Shown piece after piece: positions 1-6,936 of a stretch of DNA of 10,750 nucleotides. Source of the DNA: Cloacimonetes bacterium UBA6081. GTDB taxonomy: Bacteria > Cloacimonadota > Cloacimonadia > Cloacimonadales > Cloacimonadaceae. Numbering within the stretch: position 1 is the stretch's first letter; each line of letters begins with the position of its first letter. The notes below the pieces were generated by a model. That model ran no database searches, was not told the origin of the DNA, and saw nothing but the letters and a program-made list of their open reading frames with translations. The DNA lies in the NCBI GenBank assembly GCA_002428685.1, contig DIXL01000025.1, forward strand, positions 22,133 to 32,882. Direction: 5' to 3'. Both the position numbers and the translations under genes were made by a program.

Positions 1-107
1 GCTCAGAGGACTAATGCGGGAAGTGGATAGTAGTTGCGGATGTCTCGTCTGCTGGACAAGGTAGAAGCTGACGTCCCGTCTGCGATTTATCCATGTGTAT
101 TTAGGGT

Positions 108-128
108 CTTCAGACAGGATGTCAGAAG
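108..128. repeat. Small inverted repeat
   Basis: CTTCAGACA (108-116) and TGTCAGAAG (120-128) are complementary at 8 of 9 positions around a 3-nt loop (GGA). There is no T-tract after it, so it is not an obvious terminator. It sits just upstream of the tandem repeat and may be part of the same structured region. Its role is unknown. Confidence 0.4.
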
Positions 129-138
129 CTACGAAAGT

Positions 139-310
139 ATGTTAGTGCCCGTCATGAGTCCTTTGCACCGCTACACCAAGAGATAAATATGGAATTAAGG
201 AAGGGTGCAAATGACTCCTGACTGCAATGTTAGTACTCGTCATGAGTCCTTTGCACCGCTACACCAAGAGATAAATTTGGAATTAAGGAAGAGTGCAAAT
301 GACTCCTGAC
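139..310. repeat. Tandem pair of 84-bp units, each an imperfect palindrome
   Basis: Copy 1 is 139-222 and copy 2 is 227-310; they differ at only 4 of 84 positions and are separated by TGCA (period 88). Each copy carries an inverted repeat. In copy 1, 151-169 pairs with 204-222 (17 of 19 positions) around a 34-nt loop. In copy 2, 239-257 pairs with 292-310 (16 of 19). The central arm is GAGTCCTTTGCACC against GGTGCAAATGACTC. The differences lie mostly outside the paired arms, or shorten the stem by one base pair. It could be a dispersed intergenic repeat (REP or MITE-like), a structured RNA, or a duplicated protein-binding site; the sequence alone does not decide. Confidence 0.85.
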
Positions 311-348
311 CAACATAGCCTCTGTCCCTTGCATAGAATGCTAATATC

Positions 349-376
349 TTGTTTAAATATGTTTTTGGAATATAAT
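349..376 (+). promoter_or_regulatory. Sigma-70-type promoter for the gene at 411
   Basis: A perfect -10 hexamer TATAAT (371-376) lies 16 nt after TTGTTT (349-354), a weak -35 match. Transcription would start near 383, giving a leader of about 28 nt that contains the GAGAGG ribosome binding site (399-404). The very AT-rich surroundings mean such hexamers can occur by chance, but position and orientation fit well. Confidence 0.55.
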
Positions 377-410
377 TTGCATATATCCCCATACATGAGA
401 GAGGTGAAAT

Positions 411-2240
411 ATGAGACTGATTCATATTACCATGATGTTGCTGGTATGTCTGCTGCCTTTAAGCGCACAGATTGCCGATTACTATAGCTTTGCACATTCT
501 ACCGAGGCCTATACTGCCATCACCGGCACAACCATACCCACACTAAGTGCCGACGACGTGATGTCTTCTCCCCTCGCCATCGGTTTCAGCTTTCCATATT
601 GTGGGCAAATGTATCAAACTCTTAGAATTTCCACCAATGGCTGGATAAATCCCGGCGGAACCACAGATTCCTCTATGCCCACCAATAATTTGGATTCCAC
701 CATTTATCCCGTGATTGCGCCATTGTGGGACGATAACAGCATGCAGGGCGGCAATGTGCAATACCTGCTAAGCGGAGAAGCACCAAACCGCTGTTTTACC
801 GTCCAATACCATCATATGCGCTGGAATTATAACGCCACCAATTATTGGTTCGATATACAGGCAAAGCTTTATGAAAACGGCCTGATCAAGTTTGTTTACG
901 GCTCTTCTTTTGGCGTTCCTGTTTCGGCTAATGCCACAATTGGGATAAATATGACTCCTGCCACTTCCGGTTATTTTTGGAGCGTTACGCCCGGGTTTCC
1001 GCCCACTGCGTCTAATACAACAGAGAATAACCAGGTGGAGTTCTTTCCGGAAGCAGGCACGGTTTACAGTTTTGTTCCCCCCACCCCGATTTTGCGTGAT
1101 CTCAGCGTTACGGCCATCATGTCCAGCTTCAATATTGGCTTAAATCAGAGTTTCGACACGGCCATAACGGTTAAAAATAATGCCACACAGCCATTTTCCA
1201 ATTATGATGTTACGCTGTCTCAAAATGGTAACGAAATTGCACGCATCCCGGGTATTGAGCTGCAACCCAATGAAACCCACGTGTTTACAGTAACTGCCTC
1301 CATAGACACCTCGGGGCTAAAAACCTTAACCGGAAAGGCAGAGCTGGATGCAGACGAAAACCCCGCCAACAACAGCAAGAATTTTATCTGCATCGTCCGT
1401 CCCGATCCCGCTACCGGAATTGTGTATGGTGCTGGCGACGAACTCTTGCGAATCCCCATCGATATGTATTGGAAGTATTCGCTTTACGAAACACTTTATT
1501 ATCCCTCTGAGATAGGCGAAACCGGCTTGATTTATGGCATTAGTTTCTTCAACGATTTTGTTGATCCTCACTATCCAGACGTTTTTAAGCTATGGGTTGG
1601 AGAAACTTCCGTGCCAGATCTATCTATGGGATGGATTCCGGCTACCCAGCTTACGCAGGTTTACAATATGGGCTTCATTTTGCCCTCCGGCGAAAACGAA
1701 ATTTACATTCCTTTCAGCGAACCTTTTCATTACCACGGTCAGAATCTGGTAATTATGGCCTATCAAAGTCACACCTATTACTGTAGTGGGGAAGTATTTT
1801 TTAAGTCGCAAACCTTGCCGGGTCCGCGTGCCAGAAAGCAATATAGCGATGCTTACGACCCCGATCCCAATAATCCTCAGGCAAATATTACTCCCAATGG
1901 GCAGGTACCCAAAATTGCCTTCTACATGATCCCTATCGTGGCCAATGACGATGAAACCATCCCCTCAGCAGCAGCTTTTAGCAATTACCCCAATCCTTTC
2001 AATCCAGAAACCACTATCAGCTTCGATTTGGCAGAACAATGCTATGTTGAAATTGAGGTGTTCAACATTAAGGGGCAAAAGGTCAGAACCCTGGTTAGAG
2101 ATAGTTTTTCTCCAGGGCATCATTCAGTTGTTTGGGGTGGCAAAGATGCTAATAGCAAACCGGTGTCTTCAGGAGTATATTTTTATAGGATGATCACCCC
2201 TGTAAAAACCATGGTCCACAAGATGCTGCTAATAAAATAA
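411..2240 (+). CDS. Secreted surface protein with CARDB-like region and C-terminal sorting domain
   Basis: An exported protein of 609 residues with no recognised enzyme motif. Residues 1-19 form a signal peptide (basic MRLIH, a hydrophobic stretch, likely cleavage after PLSA). Residues about 25-220 look like an all-beta domain seen in large secreted proteins of Cloacimonadota and Bacteroidota-like groups, with ISTNGWI, VIAPLWDD, a repeated aromatic pattern and ATIGIN. Residues about 225-330 resemble a CARDB or Ig-like adhesion module (LRDLSVTAI ... ITVKNNATQP ... DADENPANNS). Residues about 340-510 form another beta-rich domain. Residues 523-609 are a FlgD/Por-type sorting domain (NYPNPFNPETTISF, FNIKGQKVRTLV, VVWGGKDANSKPVSSGVYFY), which in related groups directs export through a type IX-like route and surface attachment. 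GAGAGG six bases upstream supports the ATG at 411. Substrate or partner is unknown. Confidence 0.85.
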   Translation: MRLIHITMMLLVCLLPLSAQIADYYSFAHSTEAYTAITGTTIPTLSADDVMSSPLAIGFSFPYCGQMYQTLRISTNGWINPGGTTDSSMPTNNLDSTIYPVIAPLWDDNSMQGGNVQYLLSGEAPNRCFTVQYHHMRWNYNATNYWFDIQAKLYENGLIKFVYGSSFGVPVSANATIGINMTPATSGYFWSVTPGFPPTASNTTENNQVEFFPEAGTVYSFVPPTPILRDLSVTAIMSSFNIGLNQSFDTAITVKNNATQPFSNYDVTLSQNGNEIARIPGIELQPNETHVFTVTASIDTSGLKTLTGKAELDADENPANNSKNFICIVRPDPATGIVYGAGDELLRIPIDMYWKYSLYETLYYPSEIGETGLIYGISFFNDFVDPHYPDVFKLWVGETSVPDLSMGWIPATQLTQVYNMGFILPSGENEIYIPFSEPFHYHGQNLVIMAYQSHTYYCSGEVFFKSQTLPGPRARKQYSDAYDPDPNNPQANITPNGQVPKIAFYMIPIVANDDETIPSAAAFSNYPNPFNPETTISFDLAEQCYVEIEVFNIKGQKVRTLVRDSFSPGHHSVVWGGKDANSKPVSSGVYFYRMITPVKTMVHKMLLIK

Positions 2241-2248
2241 CTGAAACT

Positions 2249-2280
2249 GGTTTGGGGCGGGAGCAAACCCGCCCCAAACC
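2249..2280 (+). terminator. Strong GC-rich hairpin between the two surface-protein genes
   Basis: A perfect 13-bp stem, GGTTTGGGGCGGG (2249-2261) with CCCGCCCCAAACC (2268-2280), encloses the 6-nt loop AGCAAA. It starts 8 nt after the stop codon of the upstream gene and ends 5 nt before the next gene's ribosome binding site. No T-tract follows, so it is not a canonical Rho-independent terminator. It may act as a pausing site, a 3'-end stabiliser or a partial terminator that sets the ratio of the two flanking genes. Confidence 0.6.
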
Positions 2281-2295
2281 TGATAAGGATAGGTT

Positions 2296-4707
2296 ATGAA
2301 AATCCACTTTCTATTATTAATCCTGATGCTACCATCCCTTATATTAAGCACAACAAGAACTGTATCTTTGGATGGCACACAGCAATATACCAGCATTCAG
2401 TCAGCTGTAGATGCTTGCACTAATGGAGATATTGTTTTAGTTAATCCAGGTAGATATGTTGAAAATATCGAACTGATAGGGCAGATCATATCAATTCTCA
2501 GTCTATACTCATCAGACCCTCTGCAATCTTACATAGAAAATACTATCATCGATGGGAATCTAGGCACTTGTATTGGTGTTATTAATGGAGAGACTCTTAC
2601 CCTAAACGGATTTACCTTAGTCAACAATGAGAGTGGGTTTTATGGTAGTCCGATCAACCCAGGGGGGGGATTGAGTGTGAGAGACTATTCAAGTGCCAAT
2701 GTCTCAAATTGCATTATTAGAAACTGTGTTGCTCAATCTGGTGGTGGAATAGGTGTGGGTAGTCATTCAAATTTATCATTATCTAATGTGAAAATATTTG
2801 ACAACCAAGCCTTAAGACTTGGCGGAGGAATAGCATTTGATGAATCTGTTACACTATACTTTGATCCAGTTGCTTTATGCTCTGTTTACAACAACACAGC
2901 AACCATTGGTATGGACATCAGCCTAAGTTTTCATTATGAGACGCAAAATAGCTATAATATCCACTTACTGCGAGGGAGCAGTGCAATATCCGAACCGGAT
3001 GGTTACTTTGTTGGAGTTCGAAATTGCAATGTGACCCTGGATATCCAAGAGAGTTACATAACTCAGATAGATAGTGACCTATATGTATCTCCAGATGGAG
3101 ATGACGTAAATAATGGTTTATCTGCCGAATCTCCGATGCAATCCATCGTTCATGCGATGCAGAGAATAGCCTCCAATCCGGCGAATCCCAGGACGATTTA
3201 CTTAGCAGAAGGCACTTATTCTAACTCCAATAACAACCAACTCTTTCCTTCAGGGGTTAAGTCGCACGTTAGGGTGATAGGAGCGGGAATGGATGATACA
3301 GTGATTGACTGTGAATTCCTGCGCACAGCCTGGGGTGCATGGTATGCAGATGATATTGAGATTGCCAATATGAAGATTATAAACTGCAGGTCTTCTTATA
3401 CTTTTCCGCTGGGAGTATATTACGGATCGGACATCTATCTGCATGATTTAAGATTTGAGAACAACTGGGGTACTAATTTCACAGGAATGGCTATTGGATA
3501 CTGTGATAATGTGATAATTGAAAGCATAATAGCAGGATGGACAACTTATGATAACGACCTGGTGACGATTAAGGGTTTTGAATGTGATGGCCTGTTGATA
3601 AATAATTTTGTCTCAGCTAACAATACGATAACAGATTGGGAAAGCAATGATCTGGGGATGTACTTTAGTTCCTGCGATCTGGTTCTGCGAAACTCAATCA
3701 TAGCCAACAACACAGCCCAGGATGCCTGGCCATTTTTCTATACGAACATCTATCCCGGGTTCGAGGATTTCAATCTGGATATGAGTAATGTCCTGATCAT
3801 CAATAACACGATTTCGAACTTAGGTTGGGTGAGTAACCCAATATACATGCAGAACCGCTTTCAGCAGATGCAGATCAACAACTGCACCTTTGCCAATAAC
3901 AATACCAATGCCACTCTTACAAGCGTAATAGGAGGTGCTGAGATCAGGAATCTGATCTCGTACAACCCAGGAACGCCATACGAACTCTATCTAAAGAACT
4001 ATATCAGCAGTATTGGGATGAGTTATGATGCAAGCGTCAGCAATAGTCTGTTCCGAACGGGAACTGTAGGCAGCTCTTTGCCCGATCTGGTTACTCTTAC
4101 CGATAATATTATGGATTCCAATCCGCTATTTCTGGGGTCTGTGGATACCAGCTATAGTATAGATCAGCCGGAGTACTACAAGCTAAGCTCCGGTTCCCGC
4201 TGTATAAACACCGGCACAGCAGATACGACCGGATTGAACCTACCGCCTATGGATCTGGCGGGCAACTATCGCACCTGGAACGGTAGAATAGATATGGGCT
4301 GCTATGAATATGGCTCCGTACCCTATGTGGACAATGATGATCCTGAGATGCCAGCACCTCCTGAACGATTTAAAGTATCTGTCTATCCAAATCCATTGCT
4401 GAATACAAGCAGGGCAGCGGGAGTCTTTATAGAATTCACTTTGCCCAAGAAGCCTACTGTGCAGCCAGTGATAGAAATATACAATATCCGGGGGCAAAAA
4501 GTGAAGACTATCAGAATGACTGAAAGTTACAATAGCCTTGTCCACAAAGCCGGATTTTCGAATGATGTTAAACAAAATGGGGAGTTTTATTCCACGGTTT
4601 GGAATGGCAAGGATGATAACAACAGGTCTCTGGCTTCTGGAACCTATCTTGTAAAAGTCTCTGCTGAGAAACTTGCATCGACTACAAAAATCACTCTGTT
4701 CAAATAG
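2296..4707 (+). CDS. Secreted right-handed beta-helix protein with C-terminal sorting domain
   Basis: An 803-residue exported protein. Residues 1-19 are a signal peptide. Residues about 22-255 form a first parallel beta-helix, opening with the pectin-lyase-like entry motif YTSIQSAVDACTNGDIVLV and PGRYVENI, then N- and G-rich coils. Residues about 258-620 start a second module with LYVSPDGDDVNNGLSAESP, matching DUF1565-type entries, followed by ladders rich in N, I and D. A closing motif CINTGTAD ... DMGCYEYG at about 637-675 is typical of such proteins. The final 110 residues are a sorting domain (VYPNPL, YNIRGQKVKT, VWNGKDDNNRSLASGTYLVKV) with an extra insert of about 20 residues. AAGGA (2285-2289), 6 nt upstream, supports the ATG at 2296. 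A polysaccharide-binding or degrading role, or adhesion, is possible; no catalytic triad can be assigned by eye. Confidence 0.85.
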   Translation: MKIHFLLLILMLPSLILSTTRTVSLDGTQQYTSIQSAVDACTNGDIVLVNPGRYVENIELIGQIISILSLYSSDPLQSYIENTIIDGNLGTCIGVINGETLTLNGFTLVNNESGFYGSPINPGGGLSVRDYSSANVSNCIIRNCVAQSGGGIGVGSHSNLSLSNVKIFDNQALRLGGGIAFDESVTLYFDPVALCSVYNNTATIGMDISLSFHYETQNSYNIHLLRGSSAISEPDGYFVGVRNCNVTLDIQESYITQIDSDLYVSPDGDDVNNGLSAESPMQSIVHAMQRIASNPANPRTIYLAEGTYSNSNNNQLFPSGVKSHVRVIGAGMDDTVIDCEFLRTAWGAWYADDIEIANMKIINCRSSYTFPLGVYYGSDIYLHDLRFENNWGTNFTGMAIGYCDNVIIESIIAGWTTYDNDLVTIKGFECDGLLINNFVSANNTITDWESNDLGMYFSSCDLVLRNSIIANNTAQDAWPFFYTNIYPGFEDFNLDMSNVLIINNTISNLGWVSNPIYMQNRFQQMQINNCTFANNNTNATLTSVIGGAEIRNLISYNPGTPYELYLKNYISSIGMSYDASVSNSLFRTGTVGSSLPDLVTLTDNIMDSNPLFLGSVDTSYSIDQPEYYKLSSGSRCINTGTADTTGLNLPPMDLAGNYRTWNGRIDMGCYEYGSVPYVDNDDPEMPAPPERFKVSVYPNPLLNTSRAAGVFIEFTLPKKPTVQPVIEIYNIRGQKVKTIRMTESYNSLVHKAGFSNDVKQNGEFYSTVWNGKDDNNRSLASGTYLVKVSAEKLASTTKITLFK

Positions 4708-4731
4708 TACGGGAATGCAATAACTTCTAAT

Positions 4732-4740
4732 TGCTATAAT
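4732..4740 (+). promoter_or_regulatory. Possible extended -10 promoter element
   Basis: TGCTATAAT matches the extended -10 consensus TGnTATAAT exactly. No convincing -35 hexamer is present 16-18 nt upstream, which extended -10 promoters can tolerate. If used, transcription would start near 4747 and produce a leader of about 355 nt before the gene at 5103, passing both terminator-like hairpins. Confidence 0.3.
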
Positions 4741-4908
4741 GGTATTACTTTCAATTGTCAATGTCTGTTTATGTCCACACTTCCAATAATACTCGATTGT
4801 TATACCATTTCCATTTTGTCTATGGATAGATCATTCTCCCTTACCTGCATGGAAACCGTAGGCATTCCACTGTAAAACCACACAAAAAGGACATATTTAG
4901 CAAGGACT

Positions 4909-4928
4909 CCAGATTGCTCTGGTTTTTT
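4909..4928 (+). terminator. Terminator-like hairpin in the leader (first)
   Basis: CCAGA (4909-4913) pairs perfectly with TCTGG (4918-4922) around the tetraloop TTGC, followed immediately by six T residues (4923-4928). The layout is that of a Rho-independent terminator, but the 5-bp stem is short. It could end transcription from the surface-protein gene upstream or act as an attenuator for the transporter genes. Confidence 0.45.
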
Positions 4929-5012
4929 ACTCATATTTCTGCCCTGTGTAGTTAGATTACTGCATAAGCTTCCTTGGTGCGGAATTATAAGTCAAAACCC
5001 GCGGGTATAAAA

Positions 5013-5038
5013 CTCTGAAACATAGCCAGAGCTTTTTT
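5013..5038 (+). terminator. Terminator-like hairpin in the leader (second)
   Basis: CTCTG (5013-5017) pairs with CAGAG (5027-5031) around a 9-nt loop and is followed by C and six T residues (5033-5038). The stem is short, so efficiency is doubtful. Its position 65 nt before the start of the binding-protein gene is what an attenuator would need. The arm CAGAG is also complementary to the TCTGG/CTCTG elements of the first hairpin, so alternative pairing is conceivable. Confidence 0.35.
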
Positions 5039-5102
5039 GCTTGACAGCCATCCCCCCTGTAAAACACAAAGAATCAAGCTAAAATATAAATTGAGGTTAC
5101 TT

Positions 5103-5954
5103 GTGAAAACACCAATGAAAGCATTGTTAATAGTCTTGATAGCATTGACTTTATCCTGTAACAAAGGCGATAAGCACTCAGCCAGGGGTTTTATAGTGTT
5201 AGCACCTGAGGTGGCAGAAATAATTTGTGCTTTAGGCGCAGAAGATATGATCATAGGGATAACCGAAGAATGCAACTATCCGACTGTTCTGTCTTCCAAA
5301 GCCAAGGTAGGCAATTTTAGTACCATCAATAAAGAAGCTATTATCACCTTAAATCCTTCTATGGTGTTTTGCAGTGCTTTGGAGCAAGAAGGTATGGCAG
5401 TAGAGCTGAAGAAACTTGGACTCAGAGTGGAAGTGGTTTATCCTGCAAGTTTGCAAGAGCTTAGCGAAGCTATAAGTAAAATTGGCAACCTGATTGGCAA
5501 ACAGCATGAAGCCAAAGTGCTAAATCAGAGGATGCAAGACCAAATTATGCAACTGAAGGCTAATGCGAAAGGAAAAGCCCATCCAAAAGTGTATCTGGAA
5601 ATCTATCGTAATCCGCTGATGAGTGTTGCGGATTCTTCCTTCGTAGGTGAGCTTATTGAAACTGCCGGAGGAGACAATATCTTTGGCTCTTTGGAGCGCG
5701 ATTATGCCCGCGTGAATCCCGAAATGGTAATAAACGCCAAGCCCGATATCATGATTTGCTACTCGCAGGAAAGCCTGGAAAGCATCTTATCCCGTAAAGG
5801 CTGGCAAGATATTCCGGCACTTAAAAATCGCAGGATATATTTTGATAAAGACCTAAATCCCGATCTATTGCAGCGTGCTACCCCGCGCTGTATAGAAGGA
5901 ATGCTAAAATTGCAGACCATTTTTGAGCTGTGGCGGTTTGAAATTGAGAAATAA
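5103..5954 (+). CDS. btuF: Periplasmic substrate-binding lipoprotein of a cobalamin/siderophore ABC transporter (BtuF/FecB family)
   Basis: A 283-residue family-2 periplasmic binding protein (Peri_BP_2). After a basic, hydrophobic N-terminus, Cys19 (LTLSC) is a likely lipidation site, although the lipobox is imperfect. The mature part shows the family pattern: LAPEVAEIICALGAEDMIIG, then EECNYP, VGNFSTINKEAIITLNPSMV, LGLRVEVVYP, a long connecting helix, then LIETAGGDNIFG, VNPEMVINAKPDIMI and a C-terminal RATPRCIEGMLKLQ. I chose GTG at 5103 because GAGG (5093-5096) lies 6 nt upstream; the open frame extends back to TTG 5037 but that part is not signal-like, and ATG 5115 is another possible start. 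The gene overlaps the permease gene that follows. The cobalamin assignment over iron-siderophore is inferred from BtuF-like features and is uncertain. Confidence 0.82.
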   Translation: MKTPMKALLIVLIALTLSCNKGDKHSARGFIVLAPEVAEIICALGAEDMIIGITEECNYPTVLSSKAKVGNFSTINKEAIITLNPSMVFCSALEQEGMAVELKKLGLRVEVVYPASLQELSEAISKIGNLIGKQHEAKVLNQRMQDQIMQLKANAKGKAHPKVYLEIYRNPLMSVADSSFVGELIETAGGDNIFGSLERDYARVNPEMVINAKPDIMICYSQESLESILSRKGWQDIPALKNRRIYFDKDLNPDLLQRATPRCIEGMLKLQTIFELWRFEIEK

Positions 5955-6861
5955 GCTTGTTTTGGGGCTTTGGCTGCTAATAAGCCTTGGCATAATTACC
6001 TTGTATCTATGTTTGGGCAATCCAGGCTCAAACATCATTTTGCAGGTTCGGGTTCCGCGTTTGCTCTTAACCCTGTTTACCGGGATGACGCTGGCCGGAA
6101 TAGGCTCTGTTTATCAGCTTATGCTGGCCAATCCTTTGGCAGAGCCATACATCCTGGGAATTTCATCCGGCTCAGCTTTTGGCAGCATTTTGCTTGGAAT
6201 TTCCGGTTATGTGCTGCTGATGCCCCTTGGAGGCTTTATTGGTGCAGGTTTAACCATGCTGTTGGTATGGAGCCTGGCACATCAAAACGGACGCTTTGAC
6301 CGCAGCAGATTGCTGATTGCCGGAGTGATTGCAGGCATGTTTTTTGCTTCGGGAATCTCGCTGCTCATGTATCTGCATCTAAAGGACACAGCCATAATCC
6401 TGGGCACTTTGATGGGAAATCTGGGACGCATCTTCAGTCAGGGGGAGTGGACTGCCTTTTTGATTCTCTCTGGTTTCTCTTTACTCATAATGAGCTGGTT
6501 ATATTTCCAATCCACTGCCATAGATATTCTTAGCTCCGGAGACCTGTTTGCCGGGTCTTTGGGAATAAACGTTCCCCACCTAAGACGAAACATCTTTATC
6601 GCCACATCCATCGTAATTGGAATCAGCGTTTCTTATGCAGGCATTATTGGCTTTGTAGGCTTGATAATTCCTCATGTCATCAGGTTTTTTGTGCCATCGG
6701 GACAAAAGAAGATATACTTGTTATCCCTGTGGACGGGTGCAGTGTTTTTGCTGGCTTGCGACATGGCTGCCAAACACCTATTAGCCATCGAATTACCTGT
6801 GGGAGTAATCACTGCTGTGCTTGGCTGCCCGTTTTTTATGTGGCTGCTGATTAGGAAATAA
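5938..6861 (+). CDS. btuC: ABC transporter permease, FecCD/BtuC family
   Basis: A polytopic inner-membrane permease of about 307 residues, close to the 320-330 usual for BtuC/FecCD proteins. Family signatures are clear: RVPRLLLTLFTGMTLAG near residues 38-54, NPLAEPYILGISSGSAFG near 65-82, and the cytoplasmic coupling region GFVGLIIPHVIRF near 238-250. About ten hydrophobic segments are visible. The start is uncertain because no ATG exists: TTG at 5938 (giving MKLRNK) is preferred, with TTG 5923 or 5944 as alternatives. All lie inside the end of the binding-protein gene, which suggests translational coupling. The protein should move cobalamin or a ferric siderophore across the inner membrane. 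The matching BtuD/FecE ATPase is absent from the window, and unrelated genes follow, so it must be encoded elsewhere. Confidence 0.85.
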   Translation: MKLRNKLVLGLWLLISLGIITLYLCLGNPGSNIILQVRVPRLLLTLFTGMTLAGIGSVYQLMLANPLAEPYILGISSGSAFGSILLGISGYVLLMPLGGFIGAGLTMLLVWSLAHQNGRFDRSRLLIAGVIAGMFFASGISLLMYLHLKDTAIILGTLMGNLGRIFSQGEWTAFLILSGFSLLIMSWLYFQSTAIDILSSGDLFAGSLGINVPHLRRNIFIATSIVIGISVSYAGIIGFVGLIIPHVIRFFVPSGQKKIYLLSLWTGAVFLLACDMAAKHLLAIELPVGVITAVLGCPFFMWLLIRK

Positions 6862-6908
6862 TTGAGCTGATCGGATGTTACATTACAAGAGAGCTTTACA
6901 AAAAGGAC

Positions 6909-6936
6909 TTGACAGAATTTAATCTATGGATAAATT
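6909..6936 (+). promoter_or_regulatory. Possible promoter of the toxin-antitoxin-chaperone genes
   Basis: TTGACA (6909-6914) is a perfect -35 hexamer, and TAAATT (6931-6936), 16 nt later, matches 4 of 6 bases of the -10 consensus. If real, transcription would begin near 6943, inside the predicted toxin frame, which conflicts with translation from TTG 6909. Either the toxin starts further downstream, or the hexamer is coincidental. No clear palindromic operator was recognised around it. Confidence 0.35.

Larger units (their letters stand above)
1..410. other. Non-coding region with tandem structured repeats and promoter
   Basis: No convincing gene lies here; the short open frames on either strand cross the repeats and have no protein-like composition. 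The stretch holds a degenerate 14-nt direct repeat (39-52 and 70-83, 12 of 14 identical, containing GTCTCGTCTGC and GTCCCGTCTGC), a short hairpin at 108-128, two tandem copies of an 84-bp unit at 139-310, and the promoter and ribosome binding site of the gene starting at 411. No upstream gene end is visible, so the region may extend beyond the window. Confidence 0.7.
4708..5102. other. Intergenic region or long leader upstream of the binding-protein gene
   Basis: About 395 bases without a supported gene. Near its start is TGCTATAAT (4732-4740), an extended -10-like element without a good -35. Two hairpins followed by T-runs lie further on (4909-4928 and 5013-5038), then TTGACA at 5041-5046 and the GAGG ribosome binding site at 5093-5096. 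B12 uptake genes are often preceded by a cobalamin riboswitch. I looked for its conserved core and found only a fragment, CCACTGTAA near 4867, without the rest of the B12 box, so I do not call one. Confidence 0.55.

Noticed and set aside
139..310. CRISPR array
   Set aside because: There are only two copies, the unit is 84 bp, and the spacing between copies is 4 bp, so there are no spacers and no cas genes.
4240..4761. 173-codon open frame on the minus strand
   Set aside because: It lies almost wholly antisense to the end of the beta-helix protein gene, whose frame has a clear sorting domain there. The minus-strand translation shows no family motif or ribosome binding site.
4860..4885. Fragment resembling a cobalamin riboswitch core (CCACTGTAA)
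   Set aside because: The remaining conserved parts (GGTG, AAGGGAA and the B12-box segment with ACCTGCC in order) are missing, so the match is probably chance.
5037..5102. TTG 5037 as start of the binding protein
   Set aside because: The added 22 residues contain no signal-like hydrophobic core, and GAGG sits at the right distance from GTG 5103, directly before a lipoprotein signal.
4985..5275. 96-codon open frame on the minus strand
   Set aside because: It is antisense to the start of the binding-lipoprotein gene, which has clear family motifs.
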